Below are positions 39,866 through 47,463 of a DNA stretch of 64,000 nt, one piece after another (position 1 is the first letter of the stretch; every line of letters starts with the position of its first letter). Made by a program: the position numbers and the translations under genes. The stretch is from Streptomyces sp. CC0208 (lineage in GTDB: Bacteria; Actinomycetota; Actinomycetes; Streptomycetales; Streptomycetaceae). The stretch spans positions 6,138,001 through 6,202,000 of the forward strand of contig NZ_CP031969.1 in NCBI RefSeq assembly GCF_003443735.1, given 5' to 3'. The notes beneath the pieces were generated by a model that ran no database searches, had not been told where the DNA came from, and saw only the letters and a list, made by a program, of their open reading frames with translations.

Positions 39866-40870
39866 TCATGGCCGTAGGAGGACTTTCCCGACCTTCGGAT
39901 CGCCGGACCCCACCAACTCGATGGCCTGGGGGAATTCGTCCAGCGGCAACTCGTGTGTGACGAGCGGCAGCGGATTGAGCAGCCCGGCTCCGAAGACCCG
40001 CACCGTGTGCGCCCAGGCGTCCGGCGGCGCCCCGAACACGGTGTGCACCTCCAACTGCCGTACGACGAGGTCGGTCGGGTCCAGTCCGTCGGCGCCCGGG
40101 GCCGGGATGCCGGTGAGGACGAGCCGGCCACCGCGTCGGAGCAGCGAGGCGGCGGTGTTGGCGGCGGAGGCCGATCCGGCGGTCTCGATGACGACGTCGA
40201 AATCGTCCGGCAGCTCCTGGTCCCGGGTGCGGAAGTCGGTGGCGCCGAAGGTCCTCGAGAGCTCCGCACGGTCCGGGCGGGTGCCCACCACCAGCAGCTC
40301 CGCCGGGGAACCCGCCTTCAGGAGCTGGACGGCGAACATCCCGAGCGTCCCCGTGCCCACGACGGCGACCCGCTCGCCGGGCCGCGCGTTCGCCTTGAGA
40401 GCGGCGGCGGCGATGCAGGCGGCGGGTTCCAGGAGCGCGGCCGCCGTCAGGTCGGCGTCGTCCGGGAGGGCGTGCAGCAGCCGGGCCGGCAGGGTGAGCG
40501 TGGCGGCCATGGCGCCGGGCTGGGTGAAGCCCGTCTCCTCGTAGCCGGCCGTGCACAGCGTGGTCTCGCCCGCGTGGCAGCGGTCGCAGACCTGGCAGTT
40601 CCGGAAGCCCTCGCCCACCACCTTGCGGCCGAGGAGCGACACCGGAACCCCGGAGCCCACCGCCTCGACCGTGCCGGACCACTCGTGGCCGGGCGTGAGG
40701 GGGTAGCGGACGTACCCCTCGGGCCGGTTGCCCTGGTACACCTCGCGGTCGCTGCCGCAGATGCCGACGGCGTGGACGCGGACCAGCGCCTCGCCTGCGG
40801 CGGGCTCCCGAGGGGTGTGCTCGACGAGCTGGTGCTCGCCGGGCGCCTCGATGACGACCGCGGTCCTCAC
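39866..40870 (-). CDS. zinc-dependent medium-chain sugar/polyol dehydrogenase
   Basis: The 334-residue MDR protein has catalytic zinc residues in GICGSDREVYQG (Cys) and PGHEWSGTV (His, Glu), and a four-cysteine structural zinc site (CQVCDRCHAGETTLC). The Rossmann motif is VAVVGTGTLGMFAVQLL. This is the threonine/sorbitol/galactitol dehydrogenase family. The GTG overlaps the dehydratase stop (GTGA). With the dehydratase and the lactonase at 11.8 kb it would oxidise an aldose or a sugar acid derivative. The exact substrate is inference. Confidence 0.88.
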   Translation of the reverse strand: MRTAVVIEAPGEHQLVEHTPREPAAGEALVRVHAVGICGSDREVYQGNRPEGYVRYPLTPGHEWSGTVEAVGSGVPVSLLGRKVVGEGFRNCQVCDRCHAGETTLCTAGYEETGFTQPGAMAATLTLPARLLHALPDDADLTAAALLEPAACIAAAALKANARPGERVAVVGTGTLGMFAVQLLKAGSPAELLVVGTRPDRAELSRTFGATDFRTRDQELPDDFDVVIETAGSASAANTAASLLRRGGRLVLTGIPAPGADGLDPTDLVVRQLEVHTVFGAPPDAWAHTVRVFGAGLLNPLPLVTHELPLDEFPQAIELVGSGDPKVGKVLLRP

Positions 40871-42027
40871 TTCGCGGCGCCCTTGGGCTTGCGCCGCTCC
40901 CAGCCCTCGGCCCACAGGTCGAACCGGGCCTGCTGCTGCGGGAACTCGGCGGCGGCGTCGACGTCCAGCTCGACACCGAGGCCGGGGGCGTCGGAGAGGT
41001 GGAAGTAGCCGTCCACGACCTGCGGGGCGCCCTTGACGACCTTCTTGATCTCCGCGTCGGCGAAGTCGTTGAAGTGCTCCAGGATCTTGAAGTTCGGAGC
41101 GGTGAAGCCGACCTGGAGGGAGGCGGCGGTCAGGACCGGCCCGCCCACGTTGTGGGGCGCCACCAGCATGTAGTGGGTCTCGGCGGTCGCGGCCAGCTTC
41201 CGCGTCTCCCAGATGCCGCCGATGTGGCCGACGTCGGGCTGGATGATGTCCACGGCCTGGCTCTCGAAGAGCTCGCGGAACTCGATGCGGTCATGGATCC
41301 GCTCACCCGTGGCGACCGGCATGTCCACCTTGGCGGCGACCTTCTCCAGCGCCTTCAGGTTCTCCGGCGGCACCGGCTCCTCCAGCCAGGCGGGCTTGAA
41401 GGGCGCGAGATCCTTGGCCAGGCGGACGGCCGTGGCGGGGGAGAAACGGCCGTGCATCTCCAGCATCAGCTCGGCGTCCGGCCCGATGGCGTCACGGACG
41501 GCCTCGATGAGCGAGACGGCGTACTGGCTCTGCTCGTGGTCGAGCTCGAAGTGCCCGGTGCCGAAGGGGTCGATCTTGAGCGCCTTGTAGCCGCGCTCCA
41601 TGACCCCCCGGGCGGCCTTGTGGTAGGCCTCCGGCGTCCGCTCGGTGGTGTACCAGCCGTTGGCGTACGCCTTGACCTTGTCGGTGACCTTGCCGCCGAG
41701 CAGTTGCCAGACGGGCACACCCAGGGCCTTGCCCTTGATGTCCCAGCAGGCCATCTCGATCACGGCGATACCGGACATCACGATCTCGCCGGCCCGGCCG
41801 TAGTCGCCGTACTTCATACGCTTGACGAGGTCCTCGACAGCGAACGGGTCCGACCCGAGAATGTGGTTCGTCTTCGCCTCGTGCAGATAGCCGAGCAGGG
41901 CGTCGGTGTGGCCCAGCATGCGGGTCTCGCCGACTCCGGTGAGTCCCTCGTCGGTGTGCACCTGGACGTAGGTCAGGTTCCGCCATGGCGTCCCGACCAC
42001 GTGCGTGCTGATTCCCGTGATGCGCAC
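40867..42027 (-). CDS. enolase-superfamily sugar-acid dehydratase (galactonate-dehydratase-like)
   Basis: The 386-residue protein has the mandelate racemase/enolase layout: N-terminal capping domain (PWRNLTYVQVHTDEGLTGVGE) and barrel. The barrel carries a lysine motif GYKALKIDPFG, metal ligands in LMLEMHGRFS, PAWLEEPVPPEN and PVATGERI, and a catalytic-type His in MLVAPHNVGGP. The HGR motif is typical of D-galactonate dehydratase and relatives that convert aldonates to 2-keto-3-deoxy acids. The GTG has GGGAG 8 bases upstream. First gene of the operon with the dehydrogenase. Two IclR-type pseudopalindromes lie in its promoter. Confidence 0.9.
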   Translation of the reverse strand: MRITGISTHVVGTPWRNLTYVQVHTDEGLTGVGETRMLGHTDALLGYLHEAKTNHILGSDPFAVEDLVKRMKYGDYGRAGEIVMSGIAVIEMACWDIKGKALGVPVWQLLGGKVTDKVKAYANGWYTTERTPEAYHKAARGVMERGYKALKIDPFGTGHFELDHEQSQYAVSLIEAVRDAIGPDAELMLEMHGRFSPATAVRLAKDLAPFKPAWLEEPVPPENLKALEKVAAKVDMPVATGERIHDRIEFRELFESQAVDIIQPDVGHIGGIWETRKLAATAETHYMLVAPHNVGGPVLTAASLQVGFTAPNFKILEHFNDFADAEIKKVVKGAPQVVDGYFHLSDAPGLGVELDVDAAAEFPQQQARFDLWAEGWERRKPKGAAK

Positions 42028-42056
42028 GTCAGCTACTCCCTAGACTTACTGAGCTT

Positions 42057-42091
42057 GTTCGAAATTTCGGCTCACGTTCGAAATGCTGGCT
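42057..42091. promoter_or_regulatory. tandem candidate IclR operators in the dehydratase promoter
   Basis: GTTCGAAATTTCGGCT (42057-42072) matches the ideal palindrome at 13 of 16 positions and shares GAAATTTC with the site before the IclR gene. GTTCGAAATGCTGGCT (42076-42091) is a weaker copy in the same orientation, 19 bp on, close to two helical turns. Both lie 30-64 bases upstream of the dehydratase start, suiting cooperative binding. Confidence 0.6.
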
Positions 42092-42288
42092 CGACCGTAA
42101 GGACGAGGCGGTCGGAGTGTCAATGGGTCGGGTGGTCGAACGAGTAACGGTTTCCGTGTGGCGCCCACATCGCCCCACATCGGTGGTGCGCGGCCCCGCG
42201 AAACCGCCCCCCTCCCGAACTCCCGCAGCTAGTCGCGTTACTCAACCGTAACGACACTTCCCGCTGCAGCCCTCTTGACCGCCGCGAA

Positions 42289-42304
42289 TTGTTAGCGCTC
42301 ACAA
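42289..42304. promoter_or_regulatory. lac-operator-like palindrome TTGTTAGCGCTCACAA
   Basis: The site differs by one base per dyad from a perfect TTGTGAGCGCTCACAA, the symmetric lac operator. It follows TTGACC (42275-42280) and overlaps the expected -10 region, so bound LacI-family protein would block transcription. It lies about 190 bp before the LacI gene at 42497, which is the probable ligand. Confidence 0.65.
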
Positions 42305-42326
42305 TGACCTCCGCATTCATCGATCG

Positions 42327-42425
42327 ATGCCCACCGGCATCCAGGGAGGTACGAGCGTCGTGTCGGCAGTGCTCCCAGCCGCCTTACCGGTCGAGGTCAC
42401 GGGGCTGTCCGGAACCCCCGCGTGA
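42327..42425 (+). other. possible 32-codon upstream frame before the lacI-type gene
   Basis: An ATG frame (MPTGIQGGTSVVSAVLPAAL...) ends in a TGA overlapping a GTG at 42422, from which an extended version of the LacI gene could start. An AGGGAGG inside the frame is 10 bases before an internal GTG. A leader peptide is possible, but GC-rich sequence gives such frames by chance. Confidence 0.2.
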
Positions 42426-42496
42426 TCCGGACGGCGCGGTATCGTCCGCCCACCCCACAGGACTTGTCGGAAAACGATCGCCAAGGAGGTGCGACC

Positions 42497-43516
42497 GTGA
42501 ACCACGTACAGCTTCGGCCGCCCACCATGGCCGACGTGGCACGCCTGGCCGGGGTGTCCCACCAGACCGTCTCCCGCGTACTGGGGGATCACCCCAATGT
42601 GCGGGACGAGACGCGTGCCAAGGTGCAGCGCGCGATCGAGGAGATGGGCTATCGCCGCAACTCCTCGGCGCGGGCCCTGGCGACCAGACGCACCCGGACC
42701 CTGGGTGTGGTCGCCTCCAACACCACCCTCTACGGACCGGCCAGCACGCTGTTCGCGCTTGAGGAGGCGGCGCGTGCCAAGGGGTACACCGTCTCGACGG
42801 TCAGTCTGCGCAGGCTCGCGGTGGAGACCCTCTCCGAGGCCCTGGACCACCTCAGCGAGGGCGGGGTGGAGGGGGTGATCGCCCTCGCTCCGCAGCGGTC
42901 GGCGGTCGAGGCCCTCGCCGAACTCCGCCGTCCCTTCCCGGTGGTGGCCGTGGGGACCGGCTCGGGCGCGGAGATCCCCAGTGTCAACGTGGACCAGTGG
43001 CTGGGCGGGCGGCTGGCCACTCGTCATCTGCTGGCCGCCGGCCACCGCACGGTCTGGCATCTCGCCGGGCCCGAGGACTGGCAGGAGGCGACCGACCGGG
43101 CCGCCGGCTGGCGAGCGACCCTCGAAGCGGCGGGCGTCGAGCCGCCGATGCCGCTGCGGGGGGACTGGAGTCCGCTGTCGGGCTATCGTGCGGGGCAGGA
43201 ACTGGCCGGCTGGGTGGGCCGCGGACTGACCGCCGTCTTCGTCGCCAACGACCAGATGGCACTGGGGGTGTTGCGGGCGCTGCGTGAGGCGGGCGTACGC
43301 ACTCCCCAGGACGTCGCGGTGGTCGGCTTCGACGACATCCCGGAATCGGAGTTCTTCGCTCCACCGCTCACCACCGTCCGGCAGGACTTCGCGACGGTGG
43401 GCAAGCGGAGCATCGACCTGCTGCTGGATCTCATCGAAGGCCGGGAGCCCTCCGGGACGCCCGGAGTCGCCATCGAACCCCAACTCGTCGTCCGGGCCAG
43501 CACCGCACCGGACTGA
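42497..43516 (+). CDS. LacI-family transcriptional repressor
   Basis: The 339-residue protein has the LacI HTH at residues 9-55 (PTMADVARLAGVSHQTVSRVLGDHPNV, then hinge RRNSSARALATRRT) and the periplasmic-binding-like effector domain (VFVANDQMALGVLRALREAGV, VAVVGFDDIPESEFFAPPLTTV). GTG start with AAGGAGGT 6 bases upstream; the frame is open back to 42422 but without domain content. Gene order suggests it controls the furanose importer that follows, and the lac-like operator upstream suggests autoregulation. Effector is probably a furanose sugar or its metabolite. Confidence 0.93.
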   Translation: MNHVQLRPPTMADVARLAGVSHQTVSRVLGDHPNVRDETRAKVQRAIEEMGYRRNSSARALATRRTRTLGVVASNTTLYGPASTLFALEEAARAKGYTVSTVSLRRLAVETLSEALDHLSEGGVEGVIALAPQRSAVEALAELRRPFPVVAVGTGSGAEIPSVNVDQWLGGRLATRHLLAAGHRTVWHLAGPEDWQEATDRAAGWRATLEAAGVEPPMPLRGDWSPLSGYRAGQELAGWVGRGLTAVFVANDQMALGVLRALREAGVRTPQDVAVVGFDDIPESEFFAPPLTTVRQDFATVGKRSIDLLLDLIEGREPSGTPGVAIEPQLVVRASTAPD

Positions 43517-43571
43517 CGGACACCGAGCGACAACCCATCAGCGCCAATCAGCAACATTCGCACACCAGTGT

Positions 43572-43587
43572 GACCGGTATTTCGAAT
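43572..43587. promoter_or_regulatory. weak candidate IclR-type operator before the ytfQ-like gene
   Basis: GACCGGTATTTCGAAT matches the ideal palindrome at 11 of 16 positions and shares GGTATTTCG with the site at 39758. It lies 59 bases before the start codon. Confidence 0.35.
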
Positions 43588-43645
43588 AATGATCGACAGG
43601 CTGGACGCAGTGCGATCGGTTCTGGCTCTTCAAAGGAGAAGAAAC

Positions 43646-44647
43646 ATGCTCAACAGAAGGAACTTCCTCACTGCGGCGATCGGCGTGGCGGCGGCGGGCA
43701 CCCTGGCGGCCTGTGCCAAGGAGGACGGGGACTCCAGCACCTCCTCCGGCGGCAGCAAGACGATCACCCTCGGCTTCTCCCAGGTCGGCTCCGAGAGCGG
43801 CTGGCGCAGCGCCAACACCGACTCGGTGAAGTCCGCGGCCAAGGAGGCGGGTTACAACCTGAAGTTCTCCGACGCCCAGCAGAAGCAGGAGAACCAGATC
43901 TCCGCCATCCGCAGCTACATCGCGCAGAAGGTGGACGTCATCGCCTTCTCCCCGGTCGTCGTCACCGGCTGGGACGCGGTGCTCAAGGAGGCCAAGGCCG
44001 CGAAGATCCCGGTGGTCCTCACCGACCGCTCCGTCGAGACCTCCGACCAGTCCCTGTACGTCACCCTGGTCGGCTCCGACTTCACCGACGAGGGCCGCCG
44101 CGCCGCCAGGATCCTGGAGAAGGTCCTGACGAAGGCCGGTCACAAGGGCGCCGTGAAGATCGCCCAGCTGGAGGGCACCACCGGTGCCGCCCCCGCCATC
44201 GAGCGCGCCAAGGGCTTCAAGGAGGTCATGGACGCGGACCACGCGGACGACTGGAAGATCGTCGTCAGCCAGACCGGTGACTTCACCCGCGCCGGCGGCA
44301 AGCAGGTCATGGCGGCCTTCCTGCAGTCCAACCCGGACGTCAACGTGCTCTTCGCGCACAACGACGACATGGCCATCGGCGCCATCCAGTCCATCGAGGC
44401 GGCGGGCAAGAAGCCCGGCAAGGACATCCTGATCGTCTCGATCGACGGCGTGAAGGACGGCTTCGTGGCCATGTCCGAGGGCAAGATCAACGCCATCGTC
44501 GAGTGCAACCCGCTGCTCGGCCCCCAGCTGATGGACGTCGTGAAGAAGGTCAAGAACGGCGAGAAGGTCGAGCGCTGGATCAAGACCAAGGAGGGCGACT
44601 TCATGCAGGACCAGGCCAAGGCCGCGCTCCCCACCCGCAAGTACTGA
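43646..44647 (+). CDS. ytfQ: YtfQ-like furanose-binding lipoprotein
   Basis: The 333-residue protein has a signal with twin arginines and lipobox (LNRRNFLTAAIGVAAAG, TLAAC). The mature part is very close to E. coli YtfQ: LGFSQVGSESGWRSANTDSV, QQKQENQISAIRSYIAQKVD, SQTGDFTRAGGKQVM, VLFAHNDDMAIGAIQSIEAAG. YtfQ binds galactofuranose; relatives bind arabinofuranose or fructose. In a window devoted to arabinan, arabinofuranose is a good candidate. The ATG has AAAGGAG 7 bases upstream. First gene of the importer; followed by a repeat-and-hairpin element, probably raising its expression over the rest. Confidence 0.92.
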   Translation: MLNRRNFLTAAIGVAAAGTLAACAKEDGDSSTSSGGSKTITLGFSQVGSESGWRSANTDSVKSAAKEAGYNLKFSDAQQKQENQISAIRSYIAQKVDVIAFSPVVVTGWDAVLKEAKAAKIPVVLTDRSVETSDQSLYVTLVGSDFTDEGRRAARILEKVLTKAGHKGAVKIAQLEGTTGAAPAIERAKGFKEVMDADHADDWKIVVSQTGDFTRAGGKQVMAAFLQSNPDVNVLFAHNDDMAIGAIQSIEAAGKKPGKDILIVSIDGVKDGFVAMSEGKINAIVECNPLLGPQLMDVVKKVKNGEKVERWIKTKEGDFMQDQAKAALPTRKY

Positions 44648-44721
44648 GCCGCTCGCAAGTACTGAACGACCGCAAGTACTGAGCGACCGCGCGTACTGAT
44701 CCACCGCGTGTACTGATCCAC
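44636..44721 (+). repeat. five tandem copies of a 17-18-bp unit containing the stop codon
   Basis: The unit CGCAAGTACTGAGCGAC or close variants is repeated at 44636, 44654, 44671, 44688 and 44705. The first copy covers the last codons and stop of the ytfQ-like gene (Arg-Lys-Tyr-stop), so TGA is duplicated four more times. The last two copies have diverged (CGCGYGTACTGATCCAC). A degenerate sixth copy may follow. Confidence 0.85.
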
Positions 44722-44751
44722 CGCGGCACCGACCGACCGCACTCACCGGCA

Positions 44752-44797
44752 GGGAGCCTCCGGCAGGCCGAGCACACCTCGGCTCAAGGAGGCTCCC
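44752..44797. promoter_or_regulatory. nested hairpin between the ytfQ-like and ytfR-like genes
   Basis: The outer stem GGGAGCCTCC (44752-44761) / GGAGGCTCCC (44788-44797) is perfect. Inside it GCCGAG (44767-44772) pairs with CTCGGC (44778-44783) over CACAC. It has no T-run. In binding-protein importer operons such structures stabilise or partly terminate the first cistron's mRNA. Confidence 0.7.
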
Positions 44798-44842
44798 CGC
44801 GGGCCGTGAACGAGATTCGATGAGTCCATGAGGAGCGCTGCC

Positions 44843-46381
44843 ATGGCAGAGCCGCAGCCCGTCCTGGAGATGACGGGCATAGTCAAAGAGTTTCCGGGGG
44901 TAAGGGCTCTGTCGGGCGTCGACTTCCGGCTCTTCCCCGGCGAGATCCACGCCCTGATGGGCGAGAACGGGGCAGGGAAGTCCACTCTGATCAAGGTGCT
45001 GACCGGGGTCTACTCCCTGGACGGCGGCACCATCACCCTCGACGGCAAGGCCGTGCGGATCGGCAGCCCGCTGCAGGCGCAGCAGGCCGGCATCAGCACG
45101 GTCTACCAGGAGGTCAACCTCTGCCCCAACCTGTCGGTGGCGGAGAACATCTTCATCGGACGTGAACCCACCCGCGCGGGCCGCATCCAGTGGAAGCGCA
45201 TGCGCAAGGAGGCGGCGGAGCTCGTCGACCGTCTCGGCCTCGACATCGACGTCACCGCGCCGCTGTCCTCGTACCCCCTCGCGGTGCAGCAACTGGTCGC
45301 GATCGTACGGTCGGTGGGCACCGGTGACAGCGACGGCGAGGGCTCCGGCACCAAGGTCCTGGTCCTGGACGAGCCGACCTCCAGCCTTGACCGCGACGAG
45401 GTGCTCGAACTGTTCCGCCTGATGCGGCAGTTGAGGGACGAGGGGGTGGCGATCCTCTTCGTCTCCCACTTCCTCGACCAGATCTACGAGATCTGCGACC
45501 GCATGACCGTGCTGCGCAACGGCACCCTGGTCGGCGAGCACATGGTCCGCGACCTCGACCAGGTCGGGCTGATCGAGCTGATGATCGGCAAGGCCCTGGA
45601 CCAGCTGGAGGAGCTCCACGACCAGCAACTCCACGCGGACGTGGGCGAGTCGCTGCTGAAGGCGGAGGGCCTCGGCAGGGCCGGCGGTATCGCCCCCTTC
45701 GACCTGGACATCAAGAAGGGCGAGGTCGTCGGCCTCGCGGGCCTGCTCGGCTCCGGCCGCACCGAACTGGCCCGGCTGCTCTTCGGCGCCGACCAGCCGG
45801 ACAGCGGCACGGTGACCATCGGCGGCAAGCAGGTCTCCCTGAGCGCCCCGAACGACGCCATCGGCGCCGGGGTCGCGTTCTGCTCGGAGAACCGCAAGAC
45901 CGAGGGCCTGGTCCCGGATCTGACGGTCCGTGAGAACATCATCCTCGCCCTGCAGGCGGCCCGCGGCTGGACCCGGCCCATCCCCACCGCACAGCGCGAC
46001 GAACTCGTCGCCAAGTACATCAAGGCGCTGGACATCCGCCCCGCCAACCCGGAGGCCAGGGTCGGCCAGTTGAGCGGCGGAAACCAGCAGAAGGTGCTTC
46101 TCGCCCGCTGGCTGATCACCCAGCCCAAGCTGCTGATCCTGGACGAGCCGACGCGCGGCATCGACATCGGTGCCAAGACGGAGATCCAGAAGCTGGTGGT
46201 CTCCCTCTCCGAGGACGGCATGTCCGTGCTCTACATCGCGGCCGAGCTGGAGGAGGTCCTCCGCCTCAGCCACACCATCGGGGTGCTGCGCGACCGCAAG
46301 CTGGTGGCACAGCTCACCAACGGGCCCGAGATCACCCCCAGCAAGATCCTCGAGACCATCGCGAGCGGAGAACACCAGTGA
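44843..46381 (+). CDS. ytfR: YtfR-like sugar ABC transporter ATPase (two domains)
   Basis: The 512-residue protein has two ATPase domains. The first has Walker A GENGAGKSTLIK and Walker B VLVLDEPTSSLD. The second has LLGSGRTELARLLFG, signature LSGGNQQKVLLARW and Walker B LLILDEPTRGID. ATG at 44843 with AGGAG 7 bases upstream is preferred to 44828. It follows the YtfQ-like gene by 195 bp of repeats and hairpin and overlaps the first permease (GTGA). CUT2-type furanose import. Confidence 0.9.
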   Translation: MAEPQPVLEMTGIVKEFPGVRALSGVDFRLFPGEIHALMGENGAGKSTLIKVLTGVYSLDGGTITLDGKAVRIGSPLQAQQAGISTVYQEVNLCPNLSVAENIFIGREPTRAGRIQWKRMRKEAAELVDRLGLDIDVTAPLSSYPLAVQQLVAIVRSVGTGDSDGEGSGTKVLVLDEPTSSLDRDEVLELFRLMRQLRDEGVAILFVSHFLDQIYEICDRMTVLRNGTLVGEHMVRDLDQVGLIELMIGKALDQLEELHDQQLHADVGESLLKAEGLGRAGGIAPFDLDIKKGEVVGLAGLLGSGRTELARLLFGADQPDSGTVTIGGKQVSLSAPNDAIGAGVAFCSENRKTEGLVPDLTVRENIILALQAARGWTRPIPTAQRDELVAKYIKALDIRPANPEARVGQLSGGNQQKVLLARWLITQPKLLILDEPTRGIDIGAKTEIQKLVVSLSEDGMSVLYIAAELEEVLRLSHTIGVLRDRKLVAQLTNGPEITPSKILETIASGEHQ

Positions 46382-47463
46382 CCACCACCTCCCGCTGGCG
46401 AGCACTGACGCGCCACAACCTGTTCTGGCCGGTCGCGGTCCTGGTGGCCCTGCTGCTCGTCAACGTCCCCTTCACGCCCGACTTCTTCGCGATCCACATG
46501 ACGAACGGCCACCTCTACGGCAGCCTCGTGTCGATCGTGCTGTTCGGCTCGCCCCTGATCCTGGTGGCGGTCGGCATGACCCTGGTCATCGCCACCGGCG
46601 GCATCGACCTCTCGGTCGGCGCCGTGGTCGCCATCACCGGGGCCCTGACCTGTTCGTACATCAGCGACCAGGCCGACCAGGGCGCCCTGTCCTCGGTGCT
46701 GCTCGCGATGGGCCTCGGCCTGATCGCGGCGGTGGTCTGCGGACTGTGGAACGGCTTCCTCGTCGCCAGGATGGGCATCCAGCCCATCATCGCGACCCTC
46801 ATCATCATGGTCGCCGGCCGCGGTGTCGCCCAGCTGATCACCGACGGCCAGATCATCACCATCAACAGCGAGCCGTACAAGCTCATCGGCGGCGGCTACT
46901 GGCTGACGCTGCCCTTCTCCATCTTCGTGGTGGCCGCGGTCGTGGCCGTCACCGTCCTGCTGACCCGCCGCACGGCCCTCGGTCTGCTCGTCGAGTCGGT
47001 GGGCGGCAACGCCGAGGCCAGTCGTCTGGTGGGCATCCGGTCGATGCGCATCAAGATCATGGTGTACGTGTTCTGCGCGGTGTGCGCGGGCATCGCGGGC
47101 CTGATGATCAGCTCCAACACCTCGGCCGCGGACGGCAACAACGCCGGCCTGTGGATCGAGCTCGACGCGATCCTGGCCGTCGTCATCGGCGGCACCTCGC
47201 TGCTCGGCGGACGCTTCTCCATCGGCGGCACGGTCATCGGCGCGCTGGTCATCCAGACCCTCACGACGACGATCTACACCATCGGCGTTCCCACCCAGAC
47301 CAACCTGGTCTTCAAGGCAGCCGTCGTCATCGTCGTGTGCCTGCTCCAGTCCCCGAAGTTCCGCGCCAAGGTCTTCGGCGCCCGCGCGAAGGCGACGGGC
47401 CCGGCAGCGCCCGCCGCGGTCGCCGAGTCCGCCGACCCCGCTCCCAAGATGGAGGTGTCGTGA
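46378..47463 (+). CDS. ytfT: YtfT-like sugar ABC transporter permease
   Basis: The 361-residue CUT2 permease has about nine to ten membrane helices. The signature is ILVAVGMTLVIATGGIDLSVGAVVAITG (residues 60-90), and the conserved AVVIGGTSLLGGRFSIGGTVIGAL occurs near 270. The C-terminal 30 residues are a cytosolic Ala/Pro-rich tail. GTG start overlaps the ATPase stop. It forms a heterodimer with the next permease, as YtfT does with YjfF. Confidence 0.9.
   Translation: MTTTSRWRALTRHNLFWPVAVLVALLLVNVPFTPDFFAIHMTNGHLYGSLVSIVLFGSPLILVAVGMTLVIATGGIDLSVGAVVAITGALTCSYISDQADQGALSSVLLAMGLGLIAAVVCGLWNGFLVARMGIQPIIATLIIMVAGRGVAQLITDGQIITINSEPYKLIGGGYWLTLPFSIFVVAAVVAVTVLLTRRTALGLLVESVGGNAEASRLVGIRSMRIKIMVYVFCAVCAGIAGLMISSNTSAADGNNAGLWIELDAILAVVIGGTSLLGGRFSIGGTVIGALVIQTLTTTIYTIGVPTQTNLVFKAAVVIVVCLLQSPKFRAKVFGARAKATGPAAPAAVAESADPAPKMEVS

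Larger units (their letters stand above)
42028..42496. other. 469-bp divergent regulatory region without a confirmed gene
   Basis: Contains two IclR-type sites (42057-42091) on the dehydratase side, a lac-operator-like palindrome (42289-42304) on the LacI side, and a 32-codon frame at 42327-42425. I see no larger gene. Confidence 0.7.

Noticed and set aside
43538..46405. 955-codon minus-strand open frame across the ytfQ- and ytfR-like genes
   Set aside because: Antisense shadow, Val/Gly/Asp/Leu-rich; the plus-strand genes have catalytic motifs and SD sequences.
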